Shown here one piece after another: positions 50,675-59,544 of a stretch of 64,000 nt of DNA. The DNA is taken from assembly GCF_001422325.1 (NCBI RefSeq), contig NZ_LMMR01000004.1:501752-565751 (forward strand). The letters run 5' to 3'. This DNA comes from Leifsonia sp. Leaf264 (GTDB taxonomy: Bacteria; Actinomycetota; Actinomycetes; Actinomycetales; Microbacteriaceae). The stretch's first letter is position 1, and each line of letters begins with the position of its first letter. The notes under the pieces were generated by a model. It saw only the letters and a program-made list of their open reading frames with translations, ran no database searches and was not told where the DNA came from. The position numbers were made by a program, and so were the translations under genes.

Positions 50675-51595
50675 ATGGAGACGCGCTCCCTTCCCGTGCC
50701 CGACGGGCTGGACGGCACCAGGGTCGACGCCGCGATCGCCAAGCTCCTCGGCTTCTCCCGCACCTTCGCGGCCGAGGTCGCCGAGGCCGGTGGCGTGAGC
50801 GTCGACGGCCGGACCGTCGACAAGTCCGATCGACTCCGGGGCGGCTCCTGGCTCGAGGTGAGCTGGGCGCCCAAGCAGGCGCTCCAGATCGTGCCCATCC
50901 CCGTTCCCGACCTCGGCATCGTCTACGACGACGACGACATCGTCGTCGTGGACAAGCCGGCCGGAGTCGCCGCCCATCCGTCGGTCGGATGGGAGGGGCC
51001 GACGGTCGTCGGTGCTCTGGCCGCGGCCGGCTTCCGCATCTCCACGTCCGGCGCTCCCGAGCGGGCAGGCGTCGTGCACCGCCTCGACGCCGGCACCAGC
51101 GGCCTCATGGTCGTCGCCAAGAGTGAGAAGGCCTACACCGCGCTCAAGCGCGCGTTCCACGACCGCGAGGTCGAGAAGATCTACCACGCCGTCGTGCAGG
51201 GGCACCCCGATCCGCTGCTCGGCACGATCGACGCGCCCATCGGGCGGCATCCGCGCTCCGACTGGAAGTTCGCGGTGATCGCAGACGGCAAGCACTCGGT
51301 GACCCACTACGAGACCATCGAGGCGTTCCCGTACGCCTCGCTGCTCGAGATCCACCTCGAGACAGGGCGCACCCACCAGATCCGCGTGCACATGGCCGCC
51401 CAGCGGCATCCGTGCGTGGGAGACGCGATGTACGGGGCCGACCCGAACCTCTCGTCCAAGCTCGGCCTCACCCGGCAGTGGCTGCATGCCAGACAGCTCA
51501 GCTTCGACCACCCGTCGAGCGGAGAATGGATCACGTTCCAGTCGGCGTACGCCCCCGAACTGCAGCACGCGCTCGACGTCCTGCGCGGGGACTGA
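50675..51595 (+). CDS. RluA-family pseudouridine synthase (RluD-like)
   Basis: A 306-residue enzyme with an N-terminal S4 domain ([20 protein letters not shown]) and the RluA catalytic domain. The catalytic motif is [19 protein letters not shown] with the active Asp; [20 protein letters not shown] is the second family motif. It modifies uridine in 23S rRNA; RluD (U1911/1915/1917) is the usual call, but RluC or RluA specificity is not excluded. It follows lspA by 2 bp, as in many bacteria. Confidence 0.93.
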   Translation: METRSLPVPDGLDGTRVDAAIAKLLGFSRTFAAEVAEAGGVSVDGRTVDKSDRLRGGSWLEVSWAPKQALQIVPIPVPDLGIVYDDDDIVVVDKPAGVAAHPSVGWEGPTVVGALAAAGFRISTSGAPERAGVVHRLDAGTSGLMVVAKSEKAYTALKRAFHDREVEKIYHAVVQGHPDPLLGTIDAPIGRHPRSDWKFAVIADGKHSVTHYETIEAFPYASLLEIHLETGRTHQIRVHMAAQRHPCVGDAMYGADPNLSSKLGLTRQWLHARQLSFDHPSSGEWITFQSAYAPELQHALDVLRGD

Positions 51596-51678
51596 CGACA
51601 CGCTGGCGACGCGCCGATGCGCGGCCGTACAGGTCTTAAGCTGGACACTCACCACCCGCTCGTCCCCTCTCGTCAGGA

Positions 51679-54600
51679 GTGAATCTGCCCTCCAACGGTG
51701 ACTCCTTCGTCCACCTGCACGTGCACAGCGAGTACTCGATGCTCGACGGCGCCGCACGCGTCAAACCGCTCATCGAAGCCGCCGTGGAGCAGGGGATGCC
51801 CGCCGTCGCGGTGACAGACCACGGCAACGTCTTCGGTGCCTTCGACTTCTGGCGCACGGCCACCGAGGCCGGCATCAAGCCGATCATCGGCACCGAGGCC
51901 TACGTGACGCCGGGCACGCACCGCGGCGATCGCACCCGCGTGCGCTGGGGCAACGGCGGCGAGGACGACGTCTCCGGCGCCGGCGCCTACACCCACATGA
52001 CGCTGCTGTCGGCGACCACCGAGGGCATGCACAACCTGTTCCGGCTCTCGAGCAGGGCCTCCATGGAGGGCTACTACTTCAAGCCGCGCATGGACCGAGA
52101 GATCCTGTCCGAGTACAGCACGGGGCTCATCGCCACGACGGGCTGCGTGAGCGGTGAGGTGCAGACACGCCTGCGCCTCGGCCAGTACGACGAGGCGCTC
52201 AAGGCCGCAGCCGACTTCCAGGACATGTTCGGCAAGGAGAACTACTACGCCGAGATCATGGATCACGGCCTCCCCATCGAACGCCGCACCATGAACGACC
52301 TGCTGAAGCTCGCCAAGCAGCTCGACATGCCCCTCGTCGCCACGAACGACCTGCACTACACGCACGCCCACGACGCCACCAGCCACGCTGCACTGCTCTG
52401 CGTGCAGTCCGGCTCGACGCTCGACGATCCGAACCGCTTCAAGTTCGACGCCGACGAGTTCTACCTGAAGAGCGCAGACCAGATGCGATCGCTGTTCCGC
52501 GACTACCCGGAGGCCTGCGACAACACCCTGCTCATCGCCGAGCGCTGCAATGTCGAGTTCGACACCAACGCGAACTACATGCCCCGCTTCCCGGTGCCGG
52601 AGGGCGAGACCGAGGACACCTGGTTCACCAAGGAGGTCGACGCCGGCCTGGCCGAGCGCTACCCCAACGGCATTCCCGACGAGGTGCGCAAGCAGGCCGA
52701 CTACGAGGTCGGCGTCATCCTGCAGATGGGCTTCCCCGGCTACTTCCTCGTCGTCGCCGACTTCATCAACTGGTCCAAGCGGAACGGCATCCGCGTCGGC
52801 CCCGGCCGTGGATCGGGCGCCGGCTCGATGGCGGCCTACGCCATGAAGATCACCGACCTCGACCCGCTGCGACACGGCCTGATCTTCGAGCGCTTCCTGA
52901 ACCCCGACCGCGTCTCCATGCCCGACTTCGACGTCGACTTCGACGACCGTCGCCGCGGCGAGGTCATCAAGTACGTCACCGAGAAGTACGGCTCGGAGCG
53001 GGTCGCCCAGATCGTCACCTACGGCACCATCAAGGCCAAGCAGGCGCTGAAGGACTCCTCCCGGGTGCTCGGCTTCCCCTTCGGCATGGGCGACAAGCTC
53101 ACCAAGGCGATGCCGCCGCCCGTCATGGGCAAGGACATCCCTCTCACGGGCATCTTCGACAAGGCGCATCCGCGATTCAAGGAGGCGTCGGACATCCGTG
53201 CCGTCGTCGAGACGGATCCGGATGCGCGGACCGTCTTCGACACCGCCCTCGGCATCGAGAACCTCAAGCGCCAGTGGGGTGTGCACGCGGCCGGTGTGAT
53301 CATGTCGAGCGACCCGCTCATCGACATCATCCCGATCATGAAGCGCGAGCAGGACGGCCAGATCGTCACGCAGTTCGACTACCCGGCTGCGGAGTCGCTC
53401 GGACTGATCAAGATGGACTTCCTCGGGCTGCGCAACCTCACGATCATCTCCGACGCGCTCGACAACATCGAGGCGAACCGCGGTCACAGGCTCGACCTGG
53501 AGTCGCTCGAGCTCGACGACCAGCCCTCGTACGACCTGCTCGCCCGTGGCGACACCCTCGGTGTGTTCCAGCTCGACGGCGGGCCCATGCGCGGCCTGCT
53601 GCGCCTGATGAAGCCCGACAACTTCGAGGACATCTCGGCCGTGCTGGCGCTCTACCGGCCCGGTCCGATGGGGGCCGACTCGCACACCAACTACGCCCTC
53701 CGCAAGAACGGCCTGCAGCCGATCACGCCGATCCATCCCGAGCTGGCCGAGGCCCTCGAAGACGTACTCGGCGGCACCTACGGCCTCATCATCTATCAAG
53801 AGCAGGTGATGTCGATCGCCCAGAAGGTGGCCGGCTTCTCCCTCGGCCAGGCCGACATCCTGCGCCGCGCGATGGGCAAGAAGAAGAAGAGCGAGCTCGA
53901 CAAGCAGTTCGAGGGCTTCTCCGGCGGCATGACGGCGAACGGCTACTCGGCTGCGGCGATCAAGACGCTGTGGGACATCCTGCTGCCGTTCTCCGACTAC
54001 GCCTTCAACAAGGCTCACTCCGCGGCCTATGGCGTGGTGTCGTACTGGACCGCCTATCTCAAGGCGCACTATCCGGCCGAGTACATGGCCGCGCTGCTCA
54101 CCAGCGTCGGTGACTCCAAGGACAAGATGGCCATCTACCTGAACGAGTGCCGGCGCATGGGCATCAGGGTGCTCCCGCCCGACGTGAACGAGTCGATCGG
54201 CTTCTTCGCCGCTGCCGGCGAGGACATCCGCTTCGGCCTGGGGGCCGTGCGCAACGTGGGCATGAACGTCGTGGACGGCATCCGCGCCGCCCGCGAGGAG
54301 AAGGGTCGCTTCGAGTCGTTCCACGACTACCTGCGCAAGGTGCCGATCCACGCCACGAACAAGCGCACCATCGAGTCGCTCATCAAGGCCGGTGCGTTCG
54401 ACTCGCTCGGCAACACCCGCCGCTCGCTGGTGGAGATCCACGAGCAGGCCGTCGAGTCCGCCGTCAAGATCAAGCGCGACGAGGACAACGGCAACGTCGG
54501 CTTCGACTTCGACAGCCTGTTCGAGGATGCCGGTGCCGCTCCGGTCTCGCACGTGCCCGATCGCCCCGAGTGGTCCAAGCGCGACAAGCTGGCCTTCGAA

Positions 54601-55209
54601 CGCGAGATGCTCGGCCTCTACGTGTCGGACCACCCGCTCGCCGGTCTCGAGGTCCCGCTGGCGAAGCACGCCGACGTGGCCATCGCCGACCTCATGGCGA
54701 ACGAGAACACGCAGGACGGCGAGACCGTCACCATCGCCGGACTCGTCACCAGCGTTCAGCACCGCACGGCCAAGAACTCCGGCAACCAGTACGGCATGAT
54801 CCAGGTCGAGGACTTCGGCGGTGAGATCACCGTGATGTTCATGGGCAAGGCCTACCAGGAGTTCGCCCCGGCACTCGTCGGCGACTCCATCGTGGTCGTG
54901 CGCGGACGCGTGAGCCTGCGCGACGACGGCATGAACCTGCACGCCTACAGCATCTTCAGCCCCGACCTCGGTCAGGGCGACATGGATGGGGCACCCGTCG
55001 TCATCTCGGTGCCCGAGTCACGGGCGACGACCGACGTCATGCAGTCCCTCGGCGACGTGCTGATCAGGCACTCGGGTGAGACCGAGGTGAGGCTGAAGCT
55101 CGTCAAGGGCTCGACCGCTCGCGTGTTCGAGGTGCCGTACCCGGTGCGGGTGACGGCCGATCTCTACGGCGAGCTCAAGAGCCTGCTCGGGCCGAACTGC
55201 CTGGTCTGA
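51679..55209 (+). CDS. dnaE: DNA polymerase III alpha subunit DnaE
   Basis: A 1176-residue replicative polymerase. The N-terminal PHP domain begins FVHLHVHSEYSMLDGAARV; the polymerase domain has GPGRGSGAGSMAAYAMKI and the catalytic acids in MPDFDVDFDDRRRGEVIKY; the helix-hairpin-helix region and an OB-fold (TVTIAGLVTSVQHRTAKNSG) follow. It is DnaE1 type by length. The GTG at 51679 lies inside AGGAGTG, so the ribosome binding site is weak for that codon; a few residues at the start are uncertain. A TAAGCT box at about 51637 may be the promoter. Confidence 0.97.
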   Translation: MNLPSNGDSFVHLHVHSEYSMLDGAARVKPLIEAAVEQGMPAVAVTDHGNVFGAFDFWRTATEAGIKPIIGTEAYVTPGTHRGDRTRVRWGNGGEDDVSGAGAYTHMTLLSATTEGMHNLFRLSSRASMEGYYFKPRMDREILSEYSTGLIATTGCVSGEVQTRLRLGQYDEALKAAADFQDMFGKENYYAEIMDHGLPIERRTMNDLLKLAKQLDMPLVATNDLHYTHAHDATSHAALLCVQSGSTLDDPNRFKFDADEFYLKSADQMRSLFRDYPEACDNTLLIAERCNVEFDTNANYMPRFPVPEGETEDTWFTKEVDAGLAERYPNGIPDEVRKQADYEVGVILQMGFPGYFLVVADFINWSKRNGIRVGPGRGSGAGSMAAYAMKITDLDPLRHGLIFERFLNPDRVSMPDFDVDFDDRRRGEVIKYVTEKYGSERVAQIVTYGTIKAKQALKDSSRVLGFPFGMGDKLTKAMPPPVMGKDIPLTGIFDKAHPRFKEASDIRAVVETDPDARTVFDTALGIENLKRQWGVHAAGVIMSSDPLIDIIPIMKREQDGQIVTQFDYPAAESLGLIKMDFLGLRNLTIISDALDNIEANRGHRLDLESLELDDQPSYDLLARGDTLGVFQLDGGPMRGLLRLMKPDNFEDISAVLALYRPGPMGADSHTNYALRKNGLQPITPIHPELAEALEDVLGGTYGLIIYQEQVMSIAQKVAGFSLGQADILRRAMGKKKKSELDKQFEGFSGGMTANGYSAAAIKTLWDILLPFSDYAFNKAHSAAYGVVSYWTAYLKAHYPAEYMAALLTSVGDSKDKMAIYLNECRRMGIRVLPPDVNESIGFFAAAGEDIRFGLGAVRNVGMNVVDGIRAAREEKGRFESFHDYLRKVPIHATNKRTIESLIKAGAFDSLGNTRRSLVEIHEQAVESAVKIKRDEDNGNVGFDFDSLFEDAGAAPVSHVPDRPEWSKRDKLAFEREMLGLYVSDHPLAGLEVPLAKHADVAIADLMANENTQDGETVTIAGLVTSVQHRTAKNSGNQYGMIQVEDFGGEITVMFMGKAYQEFAPALVGDSIVVVRGRVSLRDDGMNLHAYSIFSPDLGQGDMDGAPVVISVPESRATTDVMQSLGDVLIRHSGETEVRLKLVKGSTARVFEVPYPVRVTADLYGELKSLLGPNCLV

Positions 55210-55230
55210 GCCGCTCGCTTCCCGTCGAAA

Positions 55231-55278
55231 TGCCCATTTCCGCTGGTCGGACGCGCCGTCCACCAGCGGAAGTGGGCA
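55231..55278. repeat. Inverted repeat after dnaE
   Basis: TGCCCATTTCCGCTGGT (55231-55247) and ACCAGCGGAAGTGGGCA (55262-55278) are complementary with one G-T-type mismatch over 17 bp; the loop is 14 bases. It lies between the convergent dnaE and acetyltransferase genes and may terminate both. The element at 60638 also has CAGCGGA arms and may be related. Confidence 0.7.
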
Positions 55279-55315
55279 ACTGGCCGGGGCTGTGTGCTGC
55301 TGCGGCAGCGTACCG

Positions 55316-55915
55316 TCAGCCGAACTCGATCGTGAAGACGATCGGCCCGTCGTCGACGCGCTCCTGGCCGGTGAAGCCCACCCGCGGGTAGAACGCCTGC
55401 CCACCGCTGTTCCGAGGATCGACGGCGAGGTGCAGCCCCGTCACGCCGGCCCCGCGCAGCGCCTCGAGCGCCTTCCCGATGAGGACGCGACCGAGGCCCC
55501 GGCCCTGCAGGCGCGGATGCAGGTCGATGTGCAGGTGCGCCGGGTACCGCACCAGTACCTCGTCCGCTATGCGCTCGGGCTCGTGGATCAGCGCGACGAG
55601 GGCGTTGTCGGCGTCGGTCGCGGCACTGCCCACCGGATACTGCGCGCGCAGGGCGGGCCACCACTCGCTCTCCTCCCACGCCTCGAACGCTCGGGTGTCG
55701 GGAACGGCGAGCACGTACCCGCCGATGCCGTGCTCGTCCGCGACGACGAAGGCGAACTCCGGATGCCGCACCGCATACGGCCCGGCGTAGATGTGCCCGA
55801 TCAGGTCGGGATTCGCGTACAGGCCGGTGCCGTCGGAGCCTGCATCGCCCGTCACCAGGCAGATGTCGTAGATGCCGGGAAGGTCGTGGGGGAGCGGATG
55901 GCGGATCTCGGTCAC
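55316..55915 (-). CDS. GNAT-family N-acetyltransferase
   Basis: A 199-residue acetyltransferase. The N-terminal half (DLPGIYDICLVTGDAGSDGT, HPEFAFVVADEHGIGGYVLA) and the acetyl-CoA site LHPRLQGRGLGRVLIGKALE (R-x2-G-x-G) with NSGGQAFYPRVGF define the GNAT fold. It resembles the family of O-GlcNAcase-linked acetyltransferase-like proteins, but no substrate can be assigned. GTG start at 55915 with a TAACGT box six bases upstream, a leaderless arrangement. Confidence 0.87.
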   Translation of the reverse strand: MTEIRHPLPHDLPGIYDICLVTGDAGSDGTGLYANPDLIGHIYAGPYAVRHPEFAFVVADEHGIGGYVLAVPDTRAFEAWEESEWWPALRAQYPVGSAATDADNALVALIHEPERIADEVLVRYPAHLHIDLHPRLQGRGLGRVLIGKALEALRGAGVTGLHLAVDPRNSGGQAFYPRVGFTGQERVDDGPIVFTIEFG

Positions 55916-55921
55916 ACGCCA

Positions 55922-55927
55922 ACGTTA
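55922..55927 (-). promoter_or_regulatory. Candidate -10 box TAACGT for the acetyltransferase gene
   Basis: Minus-strand TAACGT, six bases before the GTG at 55915. Confidence 0.45.
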
Positions 55928-56017
55928 GCGGCGCATCGGCGGATGCTCGGGCAATCGCGAGCTCGAAGCTCGCGCACCGAGAGGCCGCGGTCAGTGTTCC
56001 CCTCCAGCGAGCAGCGC

Positions 56018-56560
56018 TCAGTCCGTGAGCACGTCTCCCGGAGCGTGATAGAACCGCTCGTGATAGAGCAGCGGAGCGTCGATGGGACCGAGGGCGCCGG
56101 TCTCGATCTGCACGATGACGACGGCGCTGTTGTGCACCTGCACGCGCTCGACGATGCGGCCCTGCATCCACGCCGTCACGTCGGTGAGCACGGGAAGGTC
56201 ATGCGGGCCCGCGGTCCAGTGGTCGCCGGAGAACCTCTCGGCGGCGGGTCCGGCCATGATCTGCGCGAGACCCCGGTTGCGGCGGCCGAGCATGTGGATG
56301 ACGAGTCGGTCGGTCTCGGCGATGGCGGGCCAGGAGCTCGCCGAGCGCGCCATGTTGAACGTCGCGAGCGGTGGGACTGCCGCGAGTGACGCCAGCGAGG
56401 TGGCGGTGAAGCCGACCGGCGCGCCCTGCGTATCGCGGGCCGTGATCACGGCGACGCCGGCGGCATGACGACGGAAGGCCTGCTTGAACGAGAGCAGGTC
56501 CTCCGGCGTCGCGGCGTCGGAGAACGTGATGGAGCTGGAGGCGGGGGCTGACTCATTCAT
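56018..56560 (-). CDS. Flavin reductase family protein (FMN-binding split barrel)
   Basis: A 180-residue protein of the flavin reductase-like domain: LLSFKQAFRRHAAGVAVITA, GAPVGFTATSLASLAAVPPL and ATFNMARSASSWPAIAETDR are the FMN-binding segments, and LLYHERFYHAPGD closes the domain. It reduces FMN or FAD with NAD(P)H, often to feed a monooxygenase such as the LLM protein at 2051, although the two genes are 53 kb apart. Around the ATG is CATTC-ATAC-GAATG, a short inverted repeat that overlaps the start codon. Confidence 0.87.
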   Translation of the reverse strand: MNESAPASSSITFSDAATPEDLLSFKQAFRRHAAGVAVITARDTQGAPVGFTATSLASLAAVPPLATFNMARSASSWPAIAETDRLVIHMLGRRNRGLAQIMAGPAAERFSGDHWTAGPHDLPVLTDVTAWMQGRIVERVQVHNSAVVIVQIETGALGPIDAPLLYHERFYHAPGDVLTD

Positions 56561-56677
56561 ACGAATGCTTCAATCATCGTCCTGTCCGGGCTATTCCTGA
56601 AACGCACGCCGTCACGGGACTACGCACTGGTCCACGAGCACCCACAGGCCGCGATCCGGCCCATAAACTCGTGGGTG

Positions 56678-57982
56678 ATGATGCACACGATCGATCTCCG
56701 AGGCCGAAGCCACACGGCGGCCGAACTGCTCGCCCTCGTTCCGCGGGCGGCCGTCGACGTCGCCGTGGCCAGTGAAGCGGCGTCCACGCTCATCGAGGAG
56801 GTGCGCGCCGGAGGATCGGAAGCGCTGCTCGCGCAGGCAGACCGCTTCGACGGCGGTCGACCGCCCAGCCTCCGGGTTCCGGCAGCCGAGATCGCCGACG
56901 CCGTCGCCACGCTCGACCCCGCCGTGCGTCGGGCCCTCGAGGAGACGATCCGCCGGGTGCGCCTGGCGAGCACGGCCCAGGTGCCGCCGAACACGGTCAC
57001 CGAGATCGGGCCCGGTGCCCGCATCCGTCAGCGCTGGCAGCCCATCGCCCGTGTGGGTCTCTATGTTCCCGGGGGCAAGGCCGTCTACCCGTCGAGCGTC
57101 GTCATGAACGTGGTGCCGGCCCAGGTCGCCGGCGTCAGCTCGATCGCCCTGGTGTCGCCGCCGCAGCGCGATCATGGCTCGCACGTGCACCCCGTCGTGC
57201 TGGCAGCGGCCGGGCTGCTCGGCATCGACGAGGTCTACGCCATGGGCGGGGCCGGTGCCATCGGCGCCCTCGCATACGGAGTCGCAGACCTCGGCCTCGA
57301 GCCCGTGCAGCTCGTCACGGGCCCCGGCAACGTCTATGTCGCAGCGGCCAAGCGCCGCATCCGCGGTCAGGCCGGAATCGACGCCGAGGCCGGCCCCACC
57401 GACATCCTGGTGATCGCGGATGCCGCCGCCGACGCCCGGCTCGTGGCTGCCGACCTCATCAGCCAGGCCGAGCACGACGAACTCGCCGCCGCGGTGCTCG
57501 TGACGGATTCGGCCGGCCTGGCCGAGGCCGTCGGAGTCGAGGTCGAGCGCCAGGTGGCTGCGACCAGGCACCGCGAGAGGGTCACAGCGGCGCTGACCGG
57601 TGAGCAGTCGGCCGTCGTGCTCGTCGACGACCTCGACGCCGCCGCCGACTTCAGCAACGCCTTCGGACCGGAGCACCTCGAGATCCAGACGACGGATGCC
57701 GAGGCCGTGCTCGCCCGTATCCAGAACGCCGGCGCCATCTTCCTCGGCCCGCACTCGCCCGTGAGCCTCGGCGACTACGCCGCGGGCTCCAACCACGTGC
57801 TGCCGACGGGCGGCCAGGCGCGCTTCACCGCCGGGCTGAACGCTGCGACCTTCCTGCGGTCGCAGCAGGTCGTCGAGTACACGAAGGACGGCCTGGCCGA
57901 CGTCGCCGAGTCGATCGCCGCCCTGTCGGCGACCGAGGCGTTGCCGGCCCACGGCGACGCTGTCGTGGCCCGCTTCAGCTGA
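56678..57982 (+). CDS. hisD: Histidinol dehydrogenase HisD
   Basis: A 434-residue enzyme. It has TVTEIGPGARIRQRWQPIAR, VGLYVPGGKAVYPSSVVMNV, the NAD site, GPGNVYVAAAKRRIRGQAGI, AEAGPTDILVIADAAADARL, QAEHDELAAAVLV with zinc ligands and the C-terminal HVLPTGGQARFTAGLN. It oxidises histidinol to histidine in two steps. GTG-ATG-ATG stand in a row at 56675-56683; the middle codon is used here. No other his gene is next to it in the window. Confidence 0.95.
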   Translation: MMHTIDLRGRSHTAAELLALVPRAAVDVAVASEAASTLIEEVRAGGSEALLAQADRFDGGRPPSLRVPAAEIADAVATLDPAVRRALEETIRRVRLASTAQVPPNTVTEIGPGARIRQRWQPIARVGLYVPGGKAVYPSSVVMNVVPAQVAGVSSIALVSPPQRDHGSHVHPVVLAAAGLLGIDEVYAMGGAGAIGALAYGVADLGLEPVQLVTGPGNVYVAAAKRRIRGQAGIDAEAGPTDILVIADAAADARLVAADLISQAEHDELAAAVLVTDSAGLAEAVGVEVERQVAATRHRERVTAALTGEQSAVVLVDDLDAAADFSNAFGPEHLEIQTTDAEAVLARIQNAGAIFLGPHSPVSLGDYAAGSNHVLPTGGQARFTAGLNAATFLRSQQVVEYTKDGLADVAESIAALSATEALPAHGDAVVARFS

Positions 57983-58052
57983 GGATTCCGAGGCGCCGAG
58001 GCACAGCGGCGTCGCGCTGCGGCATCCATCGTCGGCAGAAAATGCTCGGTGC

Positions 58053-58058
58053 TACCGT
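58053..58058 (+). promoter_or_regulatory. Candidate -10 box TACCGT for the AraC-type gene
   Basis: TACCGT, then six bases, then the ATG at 58065. Confidence 0.45.
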
Positions 58059-58064
58059 GGATTC

Positions 58065-58556
58065 ATGACCCCGCAGGAGCTGGAGAATCTCGCTCACCTG
58101 CGCCGCGCCCGCGACCTCATCGACCGCGACTACGCCAAGCCGCTCGATGTCCCGACGATGGCGGCCAAGGCCCTGATGTCGCCGGCCCACTTCTCCCGCC
58201 AGTTCCGCGCCGCCTACGGCGAGACTCCGTACAGCCACCTGATGACCCGTCGGATCGAGCGGGCCATGGCGCTGCTCCGAGCTGGATCCACGGTGACGGA
58301 TGCCTGCATGGCCGTGGGCTGTACCTCGCTCGGCTCGTTCAGCTCACGGTTCCTCGAGATCGTCGGCGAGACGCCGTCGGCCTACCGCAGCCGCGGCCAC
58401 GATGCCGTGGAGGCCATGCCGGCGTGCATCGCGAAGGTCTACACGCGCCCGATGCGGGCGGCGTCGAGCGCACCAGCGAGCGCACCGGCGAGCGCCGACG
58501 CGACGGATCCGGCATCGAGCAGGATCGGAGAAGTGAGCGTCACGACAGCGGCGTAA
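58065..58556 (+). CDS. AraC-family transcriptional regulator (short)
   Basis: A 163-residue protein consisting mainly of the AraC DNA-binding domain with two helix-turn-helices: LDVPTMAAKALMSPAHFSRQ and TVTDACMAVGCTSLGSFSSR, with FLEIVGETPSAYR after it (about residues 25-110). There is no ligand domain; the rest is an Ala/Ser-rich tail with repeated SAPAS. The next gene is a VOC protein 10 bp away, a pairing seen often in actinobacteria and likely regulatory. The ATG is preceded by a TACCGT box at six bases. Confidence 0.88.
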   Translation: MTPQELENLAHLRRARDLIDRDYAKPLDVPTMAAKALMSPAHFSRQFRAAYGETPYSHLMTRRIERAMALLRAGSTVTDACMAVGCTSLGSFSSRFLEIVGETPSAYRSRGHDAVEAMPACIAKVYTRPMRAASSAPASAPASADATDPASSRIGEVSVTTAA

Positions 58557-58559
58557 TCT
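58554..58559 (+). promoter_or_regulatory. Candidate -10 box TAATCT for the VOC gene
   Basis: TAATCT overlaps the stop codon of the AraC-type gene and ends 7 bp before the ATG at 58567, so the VOC gene may have its own leaderless transcript. Confidence 0.45.
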
Positions 58560-58566
58560 CGCCTTC

Positions 58567-58977
58567 ATGACCATCGCACTCCAGTTCACCAACATCACAG
58601 TCAACGACGTCGACGAGTCGTTGCCGTTCTACCGCGACGCCCTCGGCCTCGACGTGCAGAACGACGTGGCCTCGGGCGACTTCCGCTGGGTCACGCTCGG
58701 CAGCGACGCCCAGCCCGGCCTCGGCATCGTGCTCTCGGTGCCGCACGCCGGTCGCTCCCAGGCCGACGGCGACGCCATGCAGGAACTCCTCACCAAGGGC
58801 GTGCTGCCGCTGCTCGTGTTCAGCTCCGACGACGTCGACGCCACCTTCGAGACCCTGCGCGCCTCGGGCGCCGAGGTGCTCCAGGAGCCGATCGACCAGG
58901 GCTGGGGCCCGCGCGACTGCGCCTTCCGCGACCCGTCGGGCAACACCGTGCGCATCGCGCAGGCGCCGAGGGACTGA
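58567..58977 (+). CDS. VOC-family protein (glyoxalase/dioxygenase superfamily)
   Basis: A 136-residue protein with the paired beta-alpha-beta-beta-beta modules of the vicinal oxygen chelate fold: LQFTNITVNDVDESLPFYRD and PLLVFSSDDVDATFETLRAS, ending with CAFRDPSGNTVRIAQ. Members bind or convert varied substrates, including antibiotics and glyoxalase substrates; no metal-ligand set is clear enough to choose. It is encoded right after an AraC-type regulator, which probably controls it. Confidence 0.88.
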   Translation: MTIALQFTNITVNDVDESLPFYRDALGLDVQNDVASGDFRWVTLGSDAQPGLGIVLSVPHAGRSQADGDAMQELLTKGVLPLLVFSSDDVDATFETLRASGAEVLQEPIDQGWGPRDCAFRDPSGNTVRIAQAPRD

Positions 58978-59048
58978 CTGACCGGAGGCGTCGTCCGGGT
59001 GGCCGCAGCGCCTGCCGGGCGGCATCCGGAACCGTGTCCGCCGTTCGC

Positions 59049-59054
59049 TAGGCT
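59049..59054 (+). promoter_or_regulatory. Candidate -10 box TAGGCT upstream of nrdR
   Basis: TAGGCT ends 9 bases before the nrdR ATG, so any leader would be only a few bases long. Confidence 0.45.
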
Positions 59055-59063
59055 GGGGGCACG

Positions 59064-59537
59064 ATGTTCTGCCCTTTCTGCCGTCACCCCGACTCCCGCG
59101 TCATCGACTCCCGTACCAGCGACGACGGCCTCAGCATCCGCCGCCGCCGTCAGTGCCCCGAGTGCGGCCGGCGCTTCTCCACCACCGAGACGGCGAGCCT
59201 CTCGGTGATCAAGCGCAGCGGCGTCGTCGAGCCGTTCAGCCGCGAGAAGGTCGTCAGCGGCGTGCGCAAGGCCTGCCAGGGGCGTCCGGTGACGGATTCC
59301 GATCTCGCCGTGCTCGCGCAGAAGGTCGAGGAGACCATCCGTTCGACGGGGGCATCGCAGCTCGACGCGAACGACATCGGCCTCGCCATCCTCCCGCCGC
59401 TGCGCGAACTCGATGAGGTCGCGTACCTGCGCTTCGCGAGCGTGTACCAGGCCTTCGAGTCGCTCGACGACTTCGAGTCGGCCATCGAACAGCTCCGCGA
59501 CGAGCACGGTCGGCTGCCGGCCCGTCCGCAGGAGTAG
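59064..59537 (+). CDS. nrdR: Transcriptional repressor NrdR
   Basis: A 157-residue protein with an N-terminal zinc ribbon (CPFCRHP and CPECGRRF, residues 3-38) and an ATP-cone ([20 protein letters not shown] through [20 protein letters not shown]). NrdR represses ribonucleotide reductase genes in response to the nucleotide state. Full length for the family. No nrd gene is in the window. pyrD follows 7 bp later, probably on the same transcript. Confidence 0.96.
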   Translation: MFCPFCRHPDSRVIDSRTSDDGLSIRRRRQCPECGRRFSTTETASLSVIKRSGVVEPFSREKVVSGVRKACQGRPVTDSDLAVLAQKVEETIRSTGASQLDANDIGLAILPPLRELDEVAYLRFASVYQAFESLDDFESAIEQLRDEHGRLPARPQE

Positions 59538-59544
59538 CCCGCCG

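Noticed and set aside
51601-51678. Riboswitch or attenuator before dnaE
   Set aside because: No conserved fold or strong stem was seen; only a possible -10 and a short leader.
51673-54942. A 1089-codon minus-strand open frame opposite dnaE
   Set aside because: Antisense to dnaE, whose domains are complete; the composition (Val, His, Asp, Gly, Glu rich) is the mirror of GC-rich coding sequence.
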